Assembly: GCA_020629135.1 (NCBI GenBank)
Contig: JAHDDX010000001.1
Coordinates: forward strand, 1-64,000
Direction of reading: 5' to 3'
DNA: 64,000 nucleotides
Origin: Hellea sp.
GTDB taxonomy: Bacteria; Pseudomonadota; Alphaproteobacteria; Caulobacterales; Maricaulaceae
Part shown: in pieces, positions 1 through 8,958 of the stretch
Numbering within the stretch: the stretch's first letter is position 1
How the letters are laid out: the number at the start of each line of letters is the position of its first letter
The notes under the pieces: generated by a model
The model's database searches: none
What the model was told of the DNA's origin: nothing
What the model saw: only the letters and a program-made list of their open reading frames with translations
Made by a program: the position numbers and the translations under genes

Positions 1-344
1 CGATGGAAGCCGCGCAGGGACTGGACGGGATCATGTTTGGGCGCGCGGCCTATCATGACCCATGGATGCTCTCACGGATCGACCATGAACTATTCGGTGC
101 GCCGGCGCCTGCATTTTCCCGAGAAGATATTGTCAATGAGATGATTGATTATGCGCGAATATGGGAAAGCAATGATAAGCCGGCCAAGGCGATCATCCGA
201 CACATTATGGGTCTCTATGCCGGGGAGCCAGGGGCCAGACTCTGGCGACGAACGCTATCAGAGGGATTAGGTGAGAAAATGAAGCCTTCGGAAATTCTAG
301 CGCGCGGCCTTGCCAGTCGTCGCACTGTGCAAGACGCTGCCTGA
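1..344 (+). CDS. dusA: tRNA-dihydrouridine synthase A, C-terminal part
   Basis: The 5' end of the gene lies before the window; about 113 residues of the C-terminus remain. DusA reduces uridines in the tRNA D-loop using FMN and NADPH. The fragment shows the Dus signature LDGIMFGRAAYHDPW at the end of the FMN-binding TIM barrel, then the helical tRNA-binding domain typical of DusA (RHIMGLYAGEPGARLWRRTL, followed by a short tail). The reading frame is open from base 3 to the TGA at 342-344. The stop overlaps the ATG of the next gene by one base (TGATG), so the two are probably co-transcribed. Assignment to DusA rather than DusB/C rests on the C-terminal HIMGLY...GARLWRR pattern. Confidence 0.88.
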   Translation, partial: MEAAQGLDGIMFGRAAYHDPWMLSRIDHELFGAPAPAFSREDIVNEMIDYARIWESNDKPAKAIIRHIMGLYAGEPGARLWRRTLSEGLGEKMKPSEILARGLASRRTVQDAA

Positions 345-1180
345 TGGACCCGCAATTGGTTTCATTGGCGCTGGCCCTGTTGGCGGCCGGGGCCGTGGCC
401 GGGTTTACGGCGGGATTATTTGGCATTGGCGGCGGGGCGATCATGGTGCCGGTGCTATATTATACCTTCTCGGCATTGGGCTATCCCGCAGACGTTCTTA
501 TGCATATGTCGGTGGCAACATCGGCCTCGGTTATTGTTGTGACATCACTGCGCTCCGCCCATGGACATCATCAAAAAGGCGCGGTGGATTGGAAGCTGAT
601 CTGGCCGGGTCATCTACTCTTAAGCTGGGGTCTTTGGATCGGGGTCGGGGCTTTGCTGGTATCAGCGTTTCTGGCGCCGCGCATATCGGGCACTCAATTG
701 ACCCTGATATTCGGTTCGATCCTGAGCCTTCTGGCCTTGCAGTTCATCTTTGGACGTCCCGAATGGCAGTTGCGGGATGATATACCGGGCGGCGCAGCCC
801 CATCCGTGATTGGATCTGGGCTGGGCGGACTATGTGCGCTGCTGGGGATTGGGTTTGGATCAATTGGTGTGACCTTGATGATTTTATTTGGACGGCGCAT
901 TCATCAAGCCATCGGCACGGCGGCGGCTATCGGGTTCTTTATCGGCCTGCCAGCGGCCATTGGATATATGGTTTCAGGCCAAGGCGTGCCCGGACGTCCA
1001 CCGTTATCGATTGGCTATGTCAATTTGCTTGGGTTCTCGCTCATGGCGCTGGCGACACTGATCGTCGTACCCTTTGGGGTCAAAGCCGCGCATAAACTTA
1101 ATCAGGATCGATTAAAGATGGTTTTTGGCGTATTTCTGTTGGTCGTCGCGCTGAATATGGTGCGCAAAATATTGTTTTAG
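344..1180 (+). CDS. TauE/SafE family sulfite/anion exporter-like permease
   Basis: A 278-residue, very hydrophobic protein with about eight predicted membrane segments. The TauE/SafE internal repeat is visible: a glycine-rich AGLFGIGGGAIMVPVL near residue 26 and a second copy, CALLGIGFGSIGVTLMILFG, near residues 165-185. Family members export sulfite, sulfoacetate or other organosulfur anions, or move other small acids, across the inner membrane; the substrate cannot be read from sequence. The gene is translationally coupled to dusA (TGATG) and its 3' end overlaps the convergent protease gene by four bases. Confidence 0.85.
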   Translation: MDPQLVSLALALLAAGAVAGFTAGLFGIGGGAIMVPVLYYTFSALGYPADVLMHMSVATSASVIVVTSLRSAHGHHQKGAVDWKLIWPGHLLLSWGLWIGVGALLVSAFLAPRISGTQLTLIFGSILSLLALQFIFGRPEWQLRDDIPGGAAPSVIGSGLGGLCALLGIGFGSIGVTLMILFGRRIHQAIGTAAAIGFFIGLPAAIGYMVSGQGVPGRPPLSIGYVNLLGFSLMALATLIVVPFGVKAAHKLNQDRLKMVFGVFLLVVALNMVRKILF

Positions 1181-1734
1181 AGCCGCAGGATTAACGCATC
1201 CGGTGTGGCTTCTACCCGCTGCAGCTCACCCAGATAGGTCATGCCCAGAAGCGACGTTGATAATCCTTCGGGAACGACCAGGGCGCGGACATTGCGGATT
1301 GTGACCGGACCGACAGATATAGACTTTAAGGTCACACTCGCGGCGACATTTTCACCGCCGGCTGTGGAGATTGGAATATTGTAATCAAGTTGGTCCAGGC
1401 GAATGCCGGCCTTACGGGCGTCTTCAGGGGTGAGGGCGACCGAACTTGCGCCCGTATCCACCAGGAATTTGACATAGCCATTATTGACAGTGGCTTCCGT
1501 CCAGAATTGCCCATCCCGTTTGGATTTCGGGATGGAGACTGCGACCCCGCTCATAACCTGTAGTTTATCGGTTTGAGTGGTTTCAGGATCCGGCGAAACG
1601 ATGTGAACCTGTTCCGCGTTTGGCGGAGTTATGCCGAATGTCTCATAAATCACGGTGCGATTGGCCAGTGCGAGCGTCGAAATCGTCGCCACAGAGCCAA
1701 TAATGATAACATCCCGAATAATATTCCCAGCCAT
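1177..1734 (-). CDS. Membrane-anchored retropepsin-like aspartic protease (clan AA)
   Basis: About 185 residues. An N-terminal membrane segment (roughly residues 8-27) is followed by a linker and a single-lobe aspartic protease domain. The catalytic motif FLVDTGASSVAL is intact (Asp near residue 95 counted from a GTG six bases upstream), and a second hydrophobic motif, SLLGMTYL, follows about 70 residues later, as in retropepsin-like enzymes that act as homodimers. The family is common in alphaproteobacteria as an inner-membrane protein with a periplasmic domain; substrates are generally unknown. I chose the ATG at 1734; a GTG at 1740 in the same frame is possible. The gene is divergent from cobT and convergent with the permease. 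Confidence 0.82.
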   Translation of the reverse strand: MAGNIIRDVIIIGSVATISTLALANRTVIYETFGITPPNAEQVHIVSPDPETTQTDKLQVMSGVAVSIPKSKRDGQFWTEATVNNGYVKFLVDTGASSVALTPEDARKAGIRLDQLDYNIPISTAGGENVAASVTLKSISVGPVTIRNVRALVVPEGLSTSLLGMTYLGELQRVEATPDALILRL

Positions 1735-1847
1735 ATCCACAGTTTTGCACGTAAAAAGTTTCTAAGGACTGAACACTTCATGAAAAATTGATAAAATCGA
1801 ACAAATTTTCTGTGTTTTCAGATCCAATTAACGCATAAGAGTGCGGC

Positions 1848-2825
1848 ATGACTAAATCGACTCCATTCGATGATATACGGGCAACAATTCGCTCAATTCC
1901 TGCGGCTAATTCGGGTGCTCGGAAAACCGTTGAAGAAAATTTGTCAAGTTTCGCAGGACCTCAGCCTGTTATCGGACGTTGGGATGAACTCGTCGCTTGG
2001 CTCGCGACATGGCAGGGCATAGCGAGCGTAGATAAACCGCTTATTGCCGTATTCGCAGGAACGCATGATGTCGCCCAACACTTTGTCGATGCGGACGATA
2101 TCGTAGCGCAAGCCCAAAAACGAATTGCCAGTCTGACCGGCGGACAGGCCGCTGTGCGCGGTATGTGCCAGTCACTCAACGCAGCCTTTAAAATTTATGA
2201 AATGGGCGTGGATTATCCAGTCCCGGACATAACAAAATCGCCGTCTTTATCAGAGCGCGACTGCGCTGCTGCGATGGCATATGGCATGGAAGTCGTCGCG
2301 GAAGGGGCTGATATTATTGTCTTAGGCAATGCGGGCCTAGGAACCGCTACGGCCGCGGCGGCGATTGCGCGAGGTCTTTATGGTGGGTCGTCGGACTATT
2401 GGGCGGGGGCTCACGATCATTCGGCGCAAAGACGGATAGACGCGGTGGAAACCGCCACGAATTTGCACCGCGAAGTCATTAAAGATCCGCTTGTATGTCT
2501 GCAATATTTCGGCGGGCGCGACATCGCCGGTATGGTCGGGGCTATTCTAGCAGCGCGACATCAATCAATTCCAGTTTTGTTAGACGGATTTATCAGTTGT
2601 ACGGCCGCCGCCGTTTTACATGCGATTAACCCGGACGCGATTTCACATTGCCAGGCCGGTCACCTCAGCGCAGAACCCGGGCATGGGGCTTTACTGGATC
2701 GGCTTAATCTGACGCCATTGCACAGATTTGGAATTTCACTAGGTGACGGGACCGGTGCCGCTTACGCACTCGGCACGCTTCGGCTATCTGTAGCCGCCTA
2801 TAAGACGCTTTTACCTAAAGAATAA
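1848..2825 (+). CDS. CobT-like nicotinate-nucleotide:dimethylbenzimidazole phosphoribosyltransferase, divergent
   Basis: 325 residues, close to normal CobT length. CobT transfers ribose phosphate from nicotinate mononucleotide to dimethylbenzimidazole to make the lower ligand of cobalamin. Fold markers are present: ELVAWLATWQG (48-57), GADIIVLG (153-160), VLLDGFISCTAAAVL (243-257), HLSAEPGH (272-279) and SLGDGTGAA (297-305). Several positions normally fixed in the family differ: KPPGSLGRLE reads AGPQPVIGRWDE, GEMGIGNTT reads GNAGLGTAT, and the GEGTGA glutamate, the catalytic base in Salmonella CobT, is Asp300. No other cobalamin gene lies in the window. It may be an active variant, an enzyme for another base, or a repurposed paralogue, so I do not give it the cobT symbol. 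Confidence 0.75.
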   Translation: MTKSTPFDDIRATIRSIPAANSGARKTVEENLSSFAGPQPVIGRWDELVAWLATWQGIASVDKPLIAVFAGTHDVAQHFVDADDIVAQAQKRIASLTGGQAAVRGMCQSLNAAFKIYEMGVDYPVPDITKSPSLSERDCAAAMAYGMEVVAEGADIIVLGNAGLGTATAAAAIARGLYGGSSDYWAGAHDHSAQRRIDAVETATNLHREVIKDPLVCLQYFGGRDIAGMVGAILAARHQSIPVLLDGFISCTAAAVLHAINPDAISHCQAGHLSAEPGHGALLDRLNLTPLHRFGISLGDGTGAAYALGTLRLSVAAYKTLLPKE

Positions 2826-2859
2826 ATTTCTTGATTGAAGTTCTTGTTTGGGACGTAAA

Positions 2860-2875
2860 TTAAAGTTCACTTTAA
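2860..2875. promoter_or_regulatory. 16-bp perfect inverted repeat, candidate operator
   Basis: TTAAAGT-tc-ACTTTAA, a perfect 7+7 dyad with a 2-base spacer, lies 88 bases before the leucine-type dehydrogenase start in an AT-rich gap. The size and symmetry fit a binding site for a dimeric regulator. The regulator is unknown; the spacing does not match a CtrA box (N8 rather than N7). Confidence 0.35.
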
Positions 2876-2962
2876 AAATTAGAATATTCCTTCTGTGATA
2901 GTGGTAAAATAGGCAAAAACCACTCTATCTTCTTAGCTAGGAAAACCAAAAAGAGGATTTCC

Positions 2963-4024
2963 ATGTCAGTGTTTGAAAGCTCAAATTTTGCCAATCATGA
3001 ATCGGTGCATTTTTTTAATGATCCGGCGTCTGGGTTGAGGTCGGTCATCGCTGTTCATTCTACACGGCGCGGTCCAGCAGCGGGGGGGACCCGGCTCTGG
3101 CAATATGTATCCGATGAAGCTGCATTGCTGGATGTTTTGAACCTGTCGCGGGCTATGAGCTATAAAAACGCTATGGCCGATATACCTTTCGGCGGCGGCA
3201 AAGCCGTTATTTTGCGGCCATCTGGTGATTTTGACCGGGAAAAACTTTTTACCGCTTATGGCAAAGCTGTCGATTCGCTTGGGGGCAAATATTGTACGGC
3301 TGAAGATGTTGGCGTCGGGCCAGATGACATGAAGGCGGTTCGGGCACAAACCCGGTTTGTGGCGGGCCTTACTGACGGCGAAGCAGCATCTGGAGATCCG
3401 TCCCCTGTAACCGCCGACGGTGTCTTTCGTGGCTTGCATGTCGCCGCTGAGCACGCGCTTCAAACGCAATCTTTAAAGGGCTTGCGGGTTGCGGTGCAGG
3501 GCCTGGGTCATGTCGGTTACCATCTATGTTATTTACTGCATAAGGCGGGGGCAAAGTTATGGGTCGCCGATATCAATCAAACCGTCATTGATAAGGCCAA
3601 AGATCAATTTGGAGCGATTGCTGTCTCAACGGATGACATTCATTCTCAGGACGTTGATATATTTGCGCCTTGTGCCTTGGGCGGCGCTATAAACTCGGAC
3701 ACAATTGACGAGATAAAAACCAAAATCGTCGGAGGCGCGGCAAACAATCAACTTGCGACGTCCGAACTTGGTAGCGCATTGAAAGAGCGCGGCATTCTAT
3801 ATTGCCCGGACTATGTCATTAATGGTGGCGGAATTATCAATGTGGCGGCTGAACTGTCAGGCTCCTATGACCCCAAATGGGTCGATGGCAAATTGGACGG
3901 TTTGAAGGTCACGCTCGCAGAAATATTCAACCGGGCGAAACAGGAACACCGTCCCACCAATGAAATCGCCGATGAAATGGCTGAAGACCGCATCTTTGGA
4001 CATCATTATTCTCGTGCCAGTTGA
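2963..4024 (+). CDS. Leucine-type Glu/Leu/Phe/Val dehydrogenase
   Basis: 353 residues, the usual size for bacterial leucine/valine/phenylalanine dehydrogenases. These enzymes carry out NAD-dependent oxidative deamination of branched-chain or aromatic amino acids to 2-oxo acids and ammonia in the cytoplasm. The N-terminal catalytic domain shows the glycine-rich PAAGGTRLW (38-46), the substrate-binding lysine in MSYKNA (Lys68) and the catalytic lysine in PFGGGKAVI (Lys80). The C-terminal Rossmann domain carries GLGHVG (180-185). A purine-rich site (AAGAGGA) precedes the ATG. It lies 60 bases upstream of NAD-glutamate dehydrogenase on the same strand, suggesting a joint amino-acid catabolic role. 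Leu, Val and Phe specificity cannot be separated by eye. Confidence 0.88.
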   Translation: MSVFESSNFANHESVHFFNDPASGLRSVIAVHSTRRGPAAGGTRLWQYVSDEAALLDVLNLSRAMSYKNAMADIPFGGGKAVILRPSGDFDREKLFTAYGKAVDSLGGKYCTAEDVGVGPDDMKAVRAQTRFVAGLTDGEAASGDPSPVTADGVFRGLHVAAEHALQTQSLKGLRVAVQGLGHVGYHLCYLLHKAGAKLWVADINQTVIDKAKDQFGAIAVSTDDIHSQDVDIFAPCALGGAINSDTIDEIKTKIVGGAANNQLATSELGSALKERGILYCPDYVINGGGIINVAAELSGSYDPKWVDGKLDGLKVTLAEIFNRAKQEHRPTNEIADEMAEDRIFGHHYSRAS

Positions 4025-4084
4025 TTTATAGCTGGCTCTATTCCGTCATCCCGATATAATCCTTGATCCTCAGGGGAGAAAAAA

Positions 4085-7000
4085 ATGGCAGCCTTGCAAT
4101 TTTCTGAATCCGATTTTCTTAAAGCGGCCAAACGCGAAAAAGATTTTACCAATACCAAAAACAAGAGTTTTGAAGAAGGGGCGGAAGATTTCCTGAGTTC
4201 GATATACTCTGATGCGCTGCAAAATGATTTTCTGGAATATAGCCTGGAAAACCTGCTTACATTAGCTCGAGAGTTTTGGATGTTTGGCAATCGTCGGAAA
4301 GCCGGCGAAGTTCTGCTGTCTGTAAGTCCATCCATCGTCCATTCGGATCTTCGCCGTCCAGATACGGCGATTATGGTGATCACCGATGATATGGCATTTC
4401 TGGTCGATTCACTTGTTGCGGCCGTGTCTTCATTTGGTGTTGATGTCAGCGGATTGTTCCATCCGGTCGTTTCAGGTCAGCGTGATAAGAACGGCAAATG
4501 GGTACCATCCAAATCAGCAGAAGAATCAGTTCGCGAGTCGATGATTTTACTGATGATCCCACCGCAAAACAAACGCATGCGAGATGCGATCGAGAAAGAG
4601 CTGAAACATACCCTTGATGAGGTTAAAATCATCAATGACGATTTCCGTCCATTGGTTAAAAGCGTCAAAATAACGGCCGTCGAACTCGCAGATAGCCACG
4701 GGGACGTACCTGAAGTAGATGTAAATGAGGCTGTCGAATTTCTAGAGTGGATCGCTGATGGGAACTTTGTATTCTTTGGATCCCGCCGTTACAACTACCT
4801 CAAAAGCAGTGAGAAAAACGGGCCGAGTCCTGACTATGTGAACCCGTCCGTTATTGATGAGCATACACATGGCCTTTTGAATGACCCTAATCTGTCGGTG
4901 TTACGCCAAAGTAGCGAACCGTCGGTCATAACGTCAAATGTGAAATCATTTTTGCGTAAAGGACCACCGATTTCAGTGGCCAAATCTAACTTATCGTCGC
5001 GAGTTCATCGACGGGTCCGTATGGATTATATTTCGGTGAAAACCTATGACGACTCGGGCGATGTTATTGGTGAAACTCGATTTGTCGGATTGTTCACCTC
5101 GGACGCTTATAGTCGGTCTCCGTCCTTTGTCCCGCTTTTGCGACACAAAGTCGGACGCGTCATGGAAGACGCCAACCTCGGCGAGGGAACACATAACGCT
5201 AAACGCCTTGATTTTGTTTTATCTACCTATCCCCGCGACGAACTCTTTCAAATTTCTCACGAGGATTTGTTACGAATTTCGACTGGCGTGGCGCAGGCCT
5301 TTGATCGGCCGCGTACACGTTTGTTTGCGAGGCGCGATCCGTTTAACCGCTTTGTCTCCGCTTTGGTGTATGTACCGCTTGAGCACTACAATACCCGTGT
5401 TCGTGTCAGAATAGGCAACCGCCTCAAAGATGCGTTTGGAGGCCGTGTGTCAGCATTTTACCCGCAATATAGTGACGCGCCTATGGCTCGGGTTCACTAT
5501 ATTATTGGCATGGATCCGGATAAGGGACTGCATCCTGATTTGGACGACTTAGAAGCGGAAATTGCAGCGATTTCCCATCCCTGGTTCCGAGGGCTGACCT
5601 TGGCAGCGGACGAAAGCGAAGATGCCGATTTGATGGGATCGATAGGGCAATATAAAAACGCCTTCTCGATCGCCTATCAGGACCGGTTTACGACTCAGGA
5701 CGCACTTGATGACGTCAAAACGTCGGAAACATTAAGCGAAGACAATAAAATCGCCGTCCGCGTTTATGACGTTTCCGGGCTTAAAGACCAGTTTTTCAGG
5801 GGCAAGATTTATAGCTATGGTTCGCGATTGGAGCCGTCTCGAGTTGTTCCTTTGTTTAGTAATTTTGCCTGCGATGTAGCGCAGGATACTGGCTATTGTT
5901 TGAAACGAACGGATGGCCAGGCCATATGGGTTCACGATTTCGAGTTTAAATTGGGGTTTGTCCCGGACGATGCAGACACATTTTCTAAAGTATTTGAAAA
6001 TGCCTTTATTGCGACCTGGACCGGAAAAAATGAAGATGATGGATTTAATCGCCTGATATTGCCTCAAGGTGCTGCTTGGCGAGACATCGCTTTTTTAAGA
6101 TTGGTCTCAAGATATCGTCGTCAAAGTGGATTGGACCCGTCTGAAGCTACCCAAATTGAAGCGCTGGATCTATATCCTGAGCTCACGCAAAAACTGCTAT
6201 CGCTTAAATCGACCAAATTTGACCCTGAAGCTTTTACCAATATGAAAGACCGTGAAAAGGCGGTGAAAGCAATTGGCAAGGACATAGACAATGGCCTGAA
6301 TGAAGTGCGCTCACTGGATCATGACCGCGTCATTCGGAGAATGGCATCCGTAGTTTCGTCCGCACTTCGTACGAATTTTTACCAACTGGATGACGGTGAA
6401 ATTAAACCTTATATTTCTTTGAAAATCGACAGTCAGGCTGTTGATGATCTGCCGGCACCGAGGCCGTACCGGGAAGTTTATGTCAGCTCCCCCCGGGTTG
6501 AGGGCGTGCATTTGCGCTTTGGTCCCGTTGCACGGGGCGGCTTAAGGTGGTCGGACCGGCGGGATGATTTCAGGACGGAGGTCTTGGGTCTTGTCAAAGC
6601 CCAGCAAGTGAAAAACGCTGTGATTGTGCCTGTGGGTTCCAAGGGCGGTTTTTATCCAAAACAACTTCCTAAATCCGGTACGCGAGATGAATGGCTGGCT
6701 GAAGGTATTGCAGCCTATAAAACCTTTATTTCTGGCATTCTGGATGTCACCGATAATTATGAAGGCGAGGGGACGGTTCCGCCTGCTGATGTGGTTTGCT
6801 GGGACAAGCCCGATCCTTATCTGGTGGTCGCCGCTGATAAAGGGACCGCTACATTCTCAGATATTGCGAATGGCATTTCGCAAGACTATGGGTTTTGGCT
6901 CGATGATGCCTTCGCGTCTGGTGGCTCGGTGGGATATGATCACAAGGCGATGGGCATTACAGCCCGCGGAGGCTGGGAAGCGGTAAAGCGTCATTTCCGC

Positions 7001-8941
7001 GAGATGGGTAAAGACATTCAATCCGAAGACTTCACGGTCATCGGGGTCGGCGATATGTCAGGTGATGTGTTCGGAAACGGGATGTTGTTATCTCCGCATA
7101 TCCGGCTTTTGGCCGCCTTTAATCACCTTGATATATTCATCGATCCAAATCCCGATCCATCCAAGTCGTTTAAGGAACGCCAACGCATGTTTGAACTGCC
7201 GCGTTCGACCTGGCAGGACTATAATAAGAAGTTGATTTCCAAAGGTGGTGGTGTTTTTTCCAGATCTGAAAAATCCATCAAATTGACACCCGAAATCAAA
7301 GCGTTGACCGGGTTAAGTGATGATGAAGTTACGCCAAACCGGTTATTGCATGCCTTGTTGAAATCAGAAGCGGAACTCCTCTGGTTTGGCGGTATCGGAA
7401 CCTATGTGAAAGCGGAAAGCGAAAGTCATGGCGATGTCGGCGACAAAGCGAATGATAGCATTCGGGTCAATGGACGTGAACTTAAGGCATCCGTAATTGG
7501 TGAGGGGGCTAATTTAGGCCTGACGCAGGCAGGCAGGATTGAGTTTGCCAGGGCCGGTGGTCGCTTGAACACTGATGCTATCGATAACTCGGCTGGCGTG
7601 GATTCGTCCGATAATGAAGTGAACATCAAAATTCTAACGGGTGGTGCGATTGAGCGAGGAAGCCTGAAAGCTAAAGCCCGAAATGCACTCCTGGCCAAAA
7701 TGACCGACGAAGTTGCGGATTTGGTCTTACAACATAATTACGACCAGACGGGCGCGTTGTCGCTGGCGGAATCCCGTACATTAAATGATCACAATGCCTA
7801 TGAACGCTTTATGGTCAGCCTTGAAAAACGTGGCGCGCTGGATCGTCAGGTTGAAGGTTTGCCAAGTACGGAAATTATGCAGGCGCTTGCCTCAGAAAAT
7901 AAGGGACTGACCCGTCCGGAAATTTCGGTTTTGATGGCTTATTCCAAGAACACTTTGTTTGATGATATTATTGAAACCGACGTCGCTGACGATCCGTTTT
8001 TGGACGGCGTTCTTACGGCCTATTTCCCTAAGCCATTGCATAAATATAAGAAGGCCATGGCTGGGCATCGCTTGCGTCGCGAAATAATCACGTCGCGATT
8101 GATAAATAAAATTGTTGATGTCGGTGGACCGCTTTTCATGATGCGGTTGAAAGAACAAACCCAAGGAAGTCTGGAAGAAATCGCCAAGGCTTTTATTGTC
8201 GCCTATGAAACGCTTCATGTGGCTGATCTTAAAAATCAGATTGCCGCGCTTGACAATAAAGTCATTGCCGAGGCTCAGACCCGTCTTCATGGTGAAATCG
8301 CCAGAGTAATGCAACGTGTCGTGGCCTGGCAGGTCAGACGAGGCGAAACAGGCAATATCGCGGAACGAATTAAGAAGCGCGCCAAGCTCAACGATGTCGT
8401 TGACAGTGACTGGTTGAATTTCCTTTCGCCCTATGACCGCAAACGCGCCGAGACACGGACGAAAGCATTTGTCAAAGCTGGGGTTCCGAACGCGTTAGCG
8501 ACAGACGTGGCCTTACTAAGGTCACGGGCATCCGGATTTGATGTGGTCGCCTTAGCCAATAAGACGGGTTGGTCTGTCCCGCGGGCGGCCTCGCTATTTT
8601 ACGATATTGGCGGACGTTTTAAAATTGACCGGATTCGTTCGGCCTTGTTGAAGTCGAAATCGACCTCTCATTGGGAACGTCTTGCGATGCGACATTTGCA
8701 AGAAGACTTTTTCAAAGCTCAGGCTCGATTTGCAGAGGATGCTGCGAATTTTGACACATCGAAAGCCGGCAAAACCAAACGCGACATTGATGATCTGATT
8801 GATGAATGGTCAAAGGTTCGGTTCCCGCAATTAAAGGTCTATGAGACGACAGTTTCGACCATGTCGCGTAAGGGCGGCTGGACCGTGGCCAAATTTGCAA
8901 TCGTGAATGCGCAATTATCGGATTTACTGGCGAGCCTGTAA
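4085..8941 (+). CDS. gdhB: NAD-specific glutamate dehydrogenase, large (GDH2/GDH180) type
   Basis: 1618 residues, full length for the 180-kDa class of NAD-GDH typical of alphaproteobacteria and pseudomonads. It oxidises glutamate to 2-oxoglutarate and ammonia and is mainly catabolic. A long N-terminal region with ACT-like segments precedes the catalytic core. The core begins around residue 800 with the family signature ARGGLRWSDRRDDFRTEV (about residues 815-832), followed by VKNAVIVPVGSKGGF with the catalytic lysine, and FTVIGVGDMSGDVFGNGML in the dinucleotide-binding domain. The ATG follows a GGGGAG ribosome site. It sits between the leucine-type dehydrogenase and the QEGLA gene (11-base gap), probably one transcription unit. 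The symbol follows common alphaproteobacterial usage. Confidence 0.95.
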   Translation: MAALQFSESDFLKAAKREKDFTNTKNKSFEEGAEDFLSSIYSDALQNDFLEYSLENLLTLAREFWMFGNRRKAGEVLLSVSPSIVHSDLRRPDTAIMVITDDMAFLVDSLVAAVSSFGVDVSGLFHPVVSGQRDKNGKWVPSKSAEESVRESMILLMIPPQNKRMRDAIEKELKHTLDEVKIINDDFRPLVKSVKITAVELADSHGDVPEVDVNEAVEFLEWIADGNFVFFGSRRYNYLKSSEKNGPSPDYVNPSVIDEHTHGLLNDPNLSVLRQSSEPSVITSNVKSFLRKGPPISVAKSNLSSRVHRRVRMDYISVKTYDDSGDVIGETRFVGLFTSDAYSRSPSFVPLLRHKVGRVMEDANLGEGTHNAKRLDFVLSTYPRDELFQISHEDLLRISTGVAQAFDRPRTRLFARRDPFNRFVSALVYVPLEHYNTRVRVRIGNRLKDAFGGRVSAFYPQYSDAPMARVHYIIGMDPDKGLHPDLDDLEAEIAAISHPWFRGLTLAADESEDADLMGSIGQYKNAFSIAYQDRFTTQDALDDVKTSETLSEDNKIAVRVYDVSGLKDQFFRGKIYSYGSRLEPSRVVPLFSNFACDVAQDTGYCLKRTDGQAIWVHDFEFKLGFVPDDADTFSKVFENAFIATWTGKNEDDGFNRLILPQGAAWRDIAFLRLVSRYRRQSGLDPSEATQIEALDLYPELTQKLLSLKSTKFDPEAFTNMKDREKAVKAIGKDIDNGLNEVRSLDHDRVIRRMASVVSSALRTNFYQLDDGEIKPYISLKIDSQAVDDLPAPRPYREVYVSSPRVEGVHLRFGPVARGGLRWSDRRDDFRTEVLGLVKAQQVKNAVIVPVGSKGGFYPKQLPKSGTRDEWLAEGIAAYKTFISGILDVTDNYEGEGTVPPADVVCWDKPDPYLVVAADKGTATFSDIANGISQDYGFWLDDAFASGGSVGYDHKAMGITARGGWEAVKRHFREMGKDIQSEDFTVIGVGDMSGDVFGNGMLLSPHIRLLAAFNHLDIFIDPNPDPSKSFKERQRMFELPRSTWQDYNKKLISKGGGVFSRSEKSIKLTPEIKALTGLSDDEVTPNRLLHALLKSEAELLWFGGIGTYVKAESESHGDVGDKANDSIRVNGRELKASVIGEGANLGLTQAGRIEFARAGGRLNTDAIDNSAGVDSSDNEVNIKILTGGAIERGSLKAKARNALLAKMTDEVADLVLQHNYDQTGALSLAESRTLNDHNAYERFMVSLEKRGALDRQVEGLPSTEIMQALASENKGLTRPEISVLMAYSKNTLFDDIIETDVADDPFLDGVLTAYFPKPLHKYKKAMAGHRLRREIITSRLINKIVDVGGPLFMMRLKEQTQGSLEEIAKAFIVAYETLHVADLKNQIAALDNKVIAEAQTRLHGEIARVMQRVVAWQVRRGETGNIAERIKKRAKLNDVVDSDWLNFLSPYDRKRAETRTKAFVKAGVPNALATDVALLRSRASGFDVVALANKTGWSVPRAASLFYDIGGRFKIDRIRSALLKSKSTSHWERLAMRHLQEDFFKAQARFAEDAANFDTSKAGKTKRDIDDLIDEWSKVRFPQLKVYETTVSTMSRKGGWTVAKFAIVNAQLSDLLASL

Positions 8942-8958
8942 CCCCTAGACATTTGGTC

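Noticed and set aside
2860-2875. CtrA box before the leucine-type dehydrogenase
   Set aside because: The two TTAA elements are eight bases apart, not seven, and the sequence is better explained as a symmetric operator.
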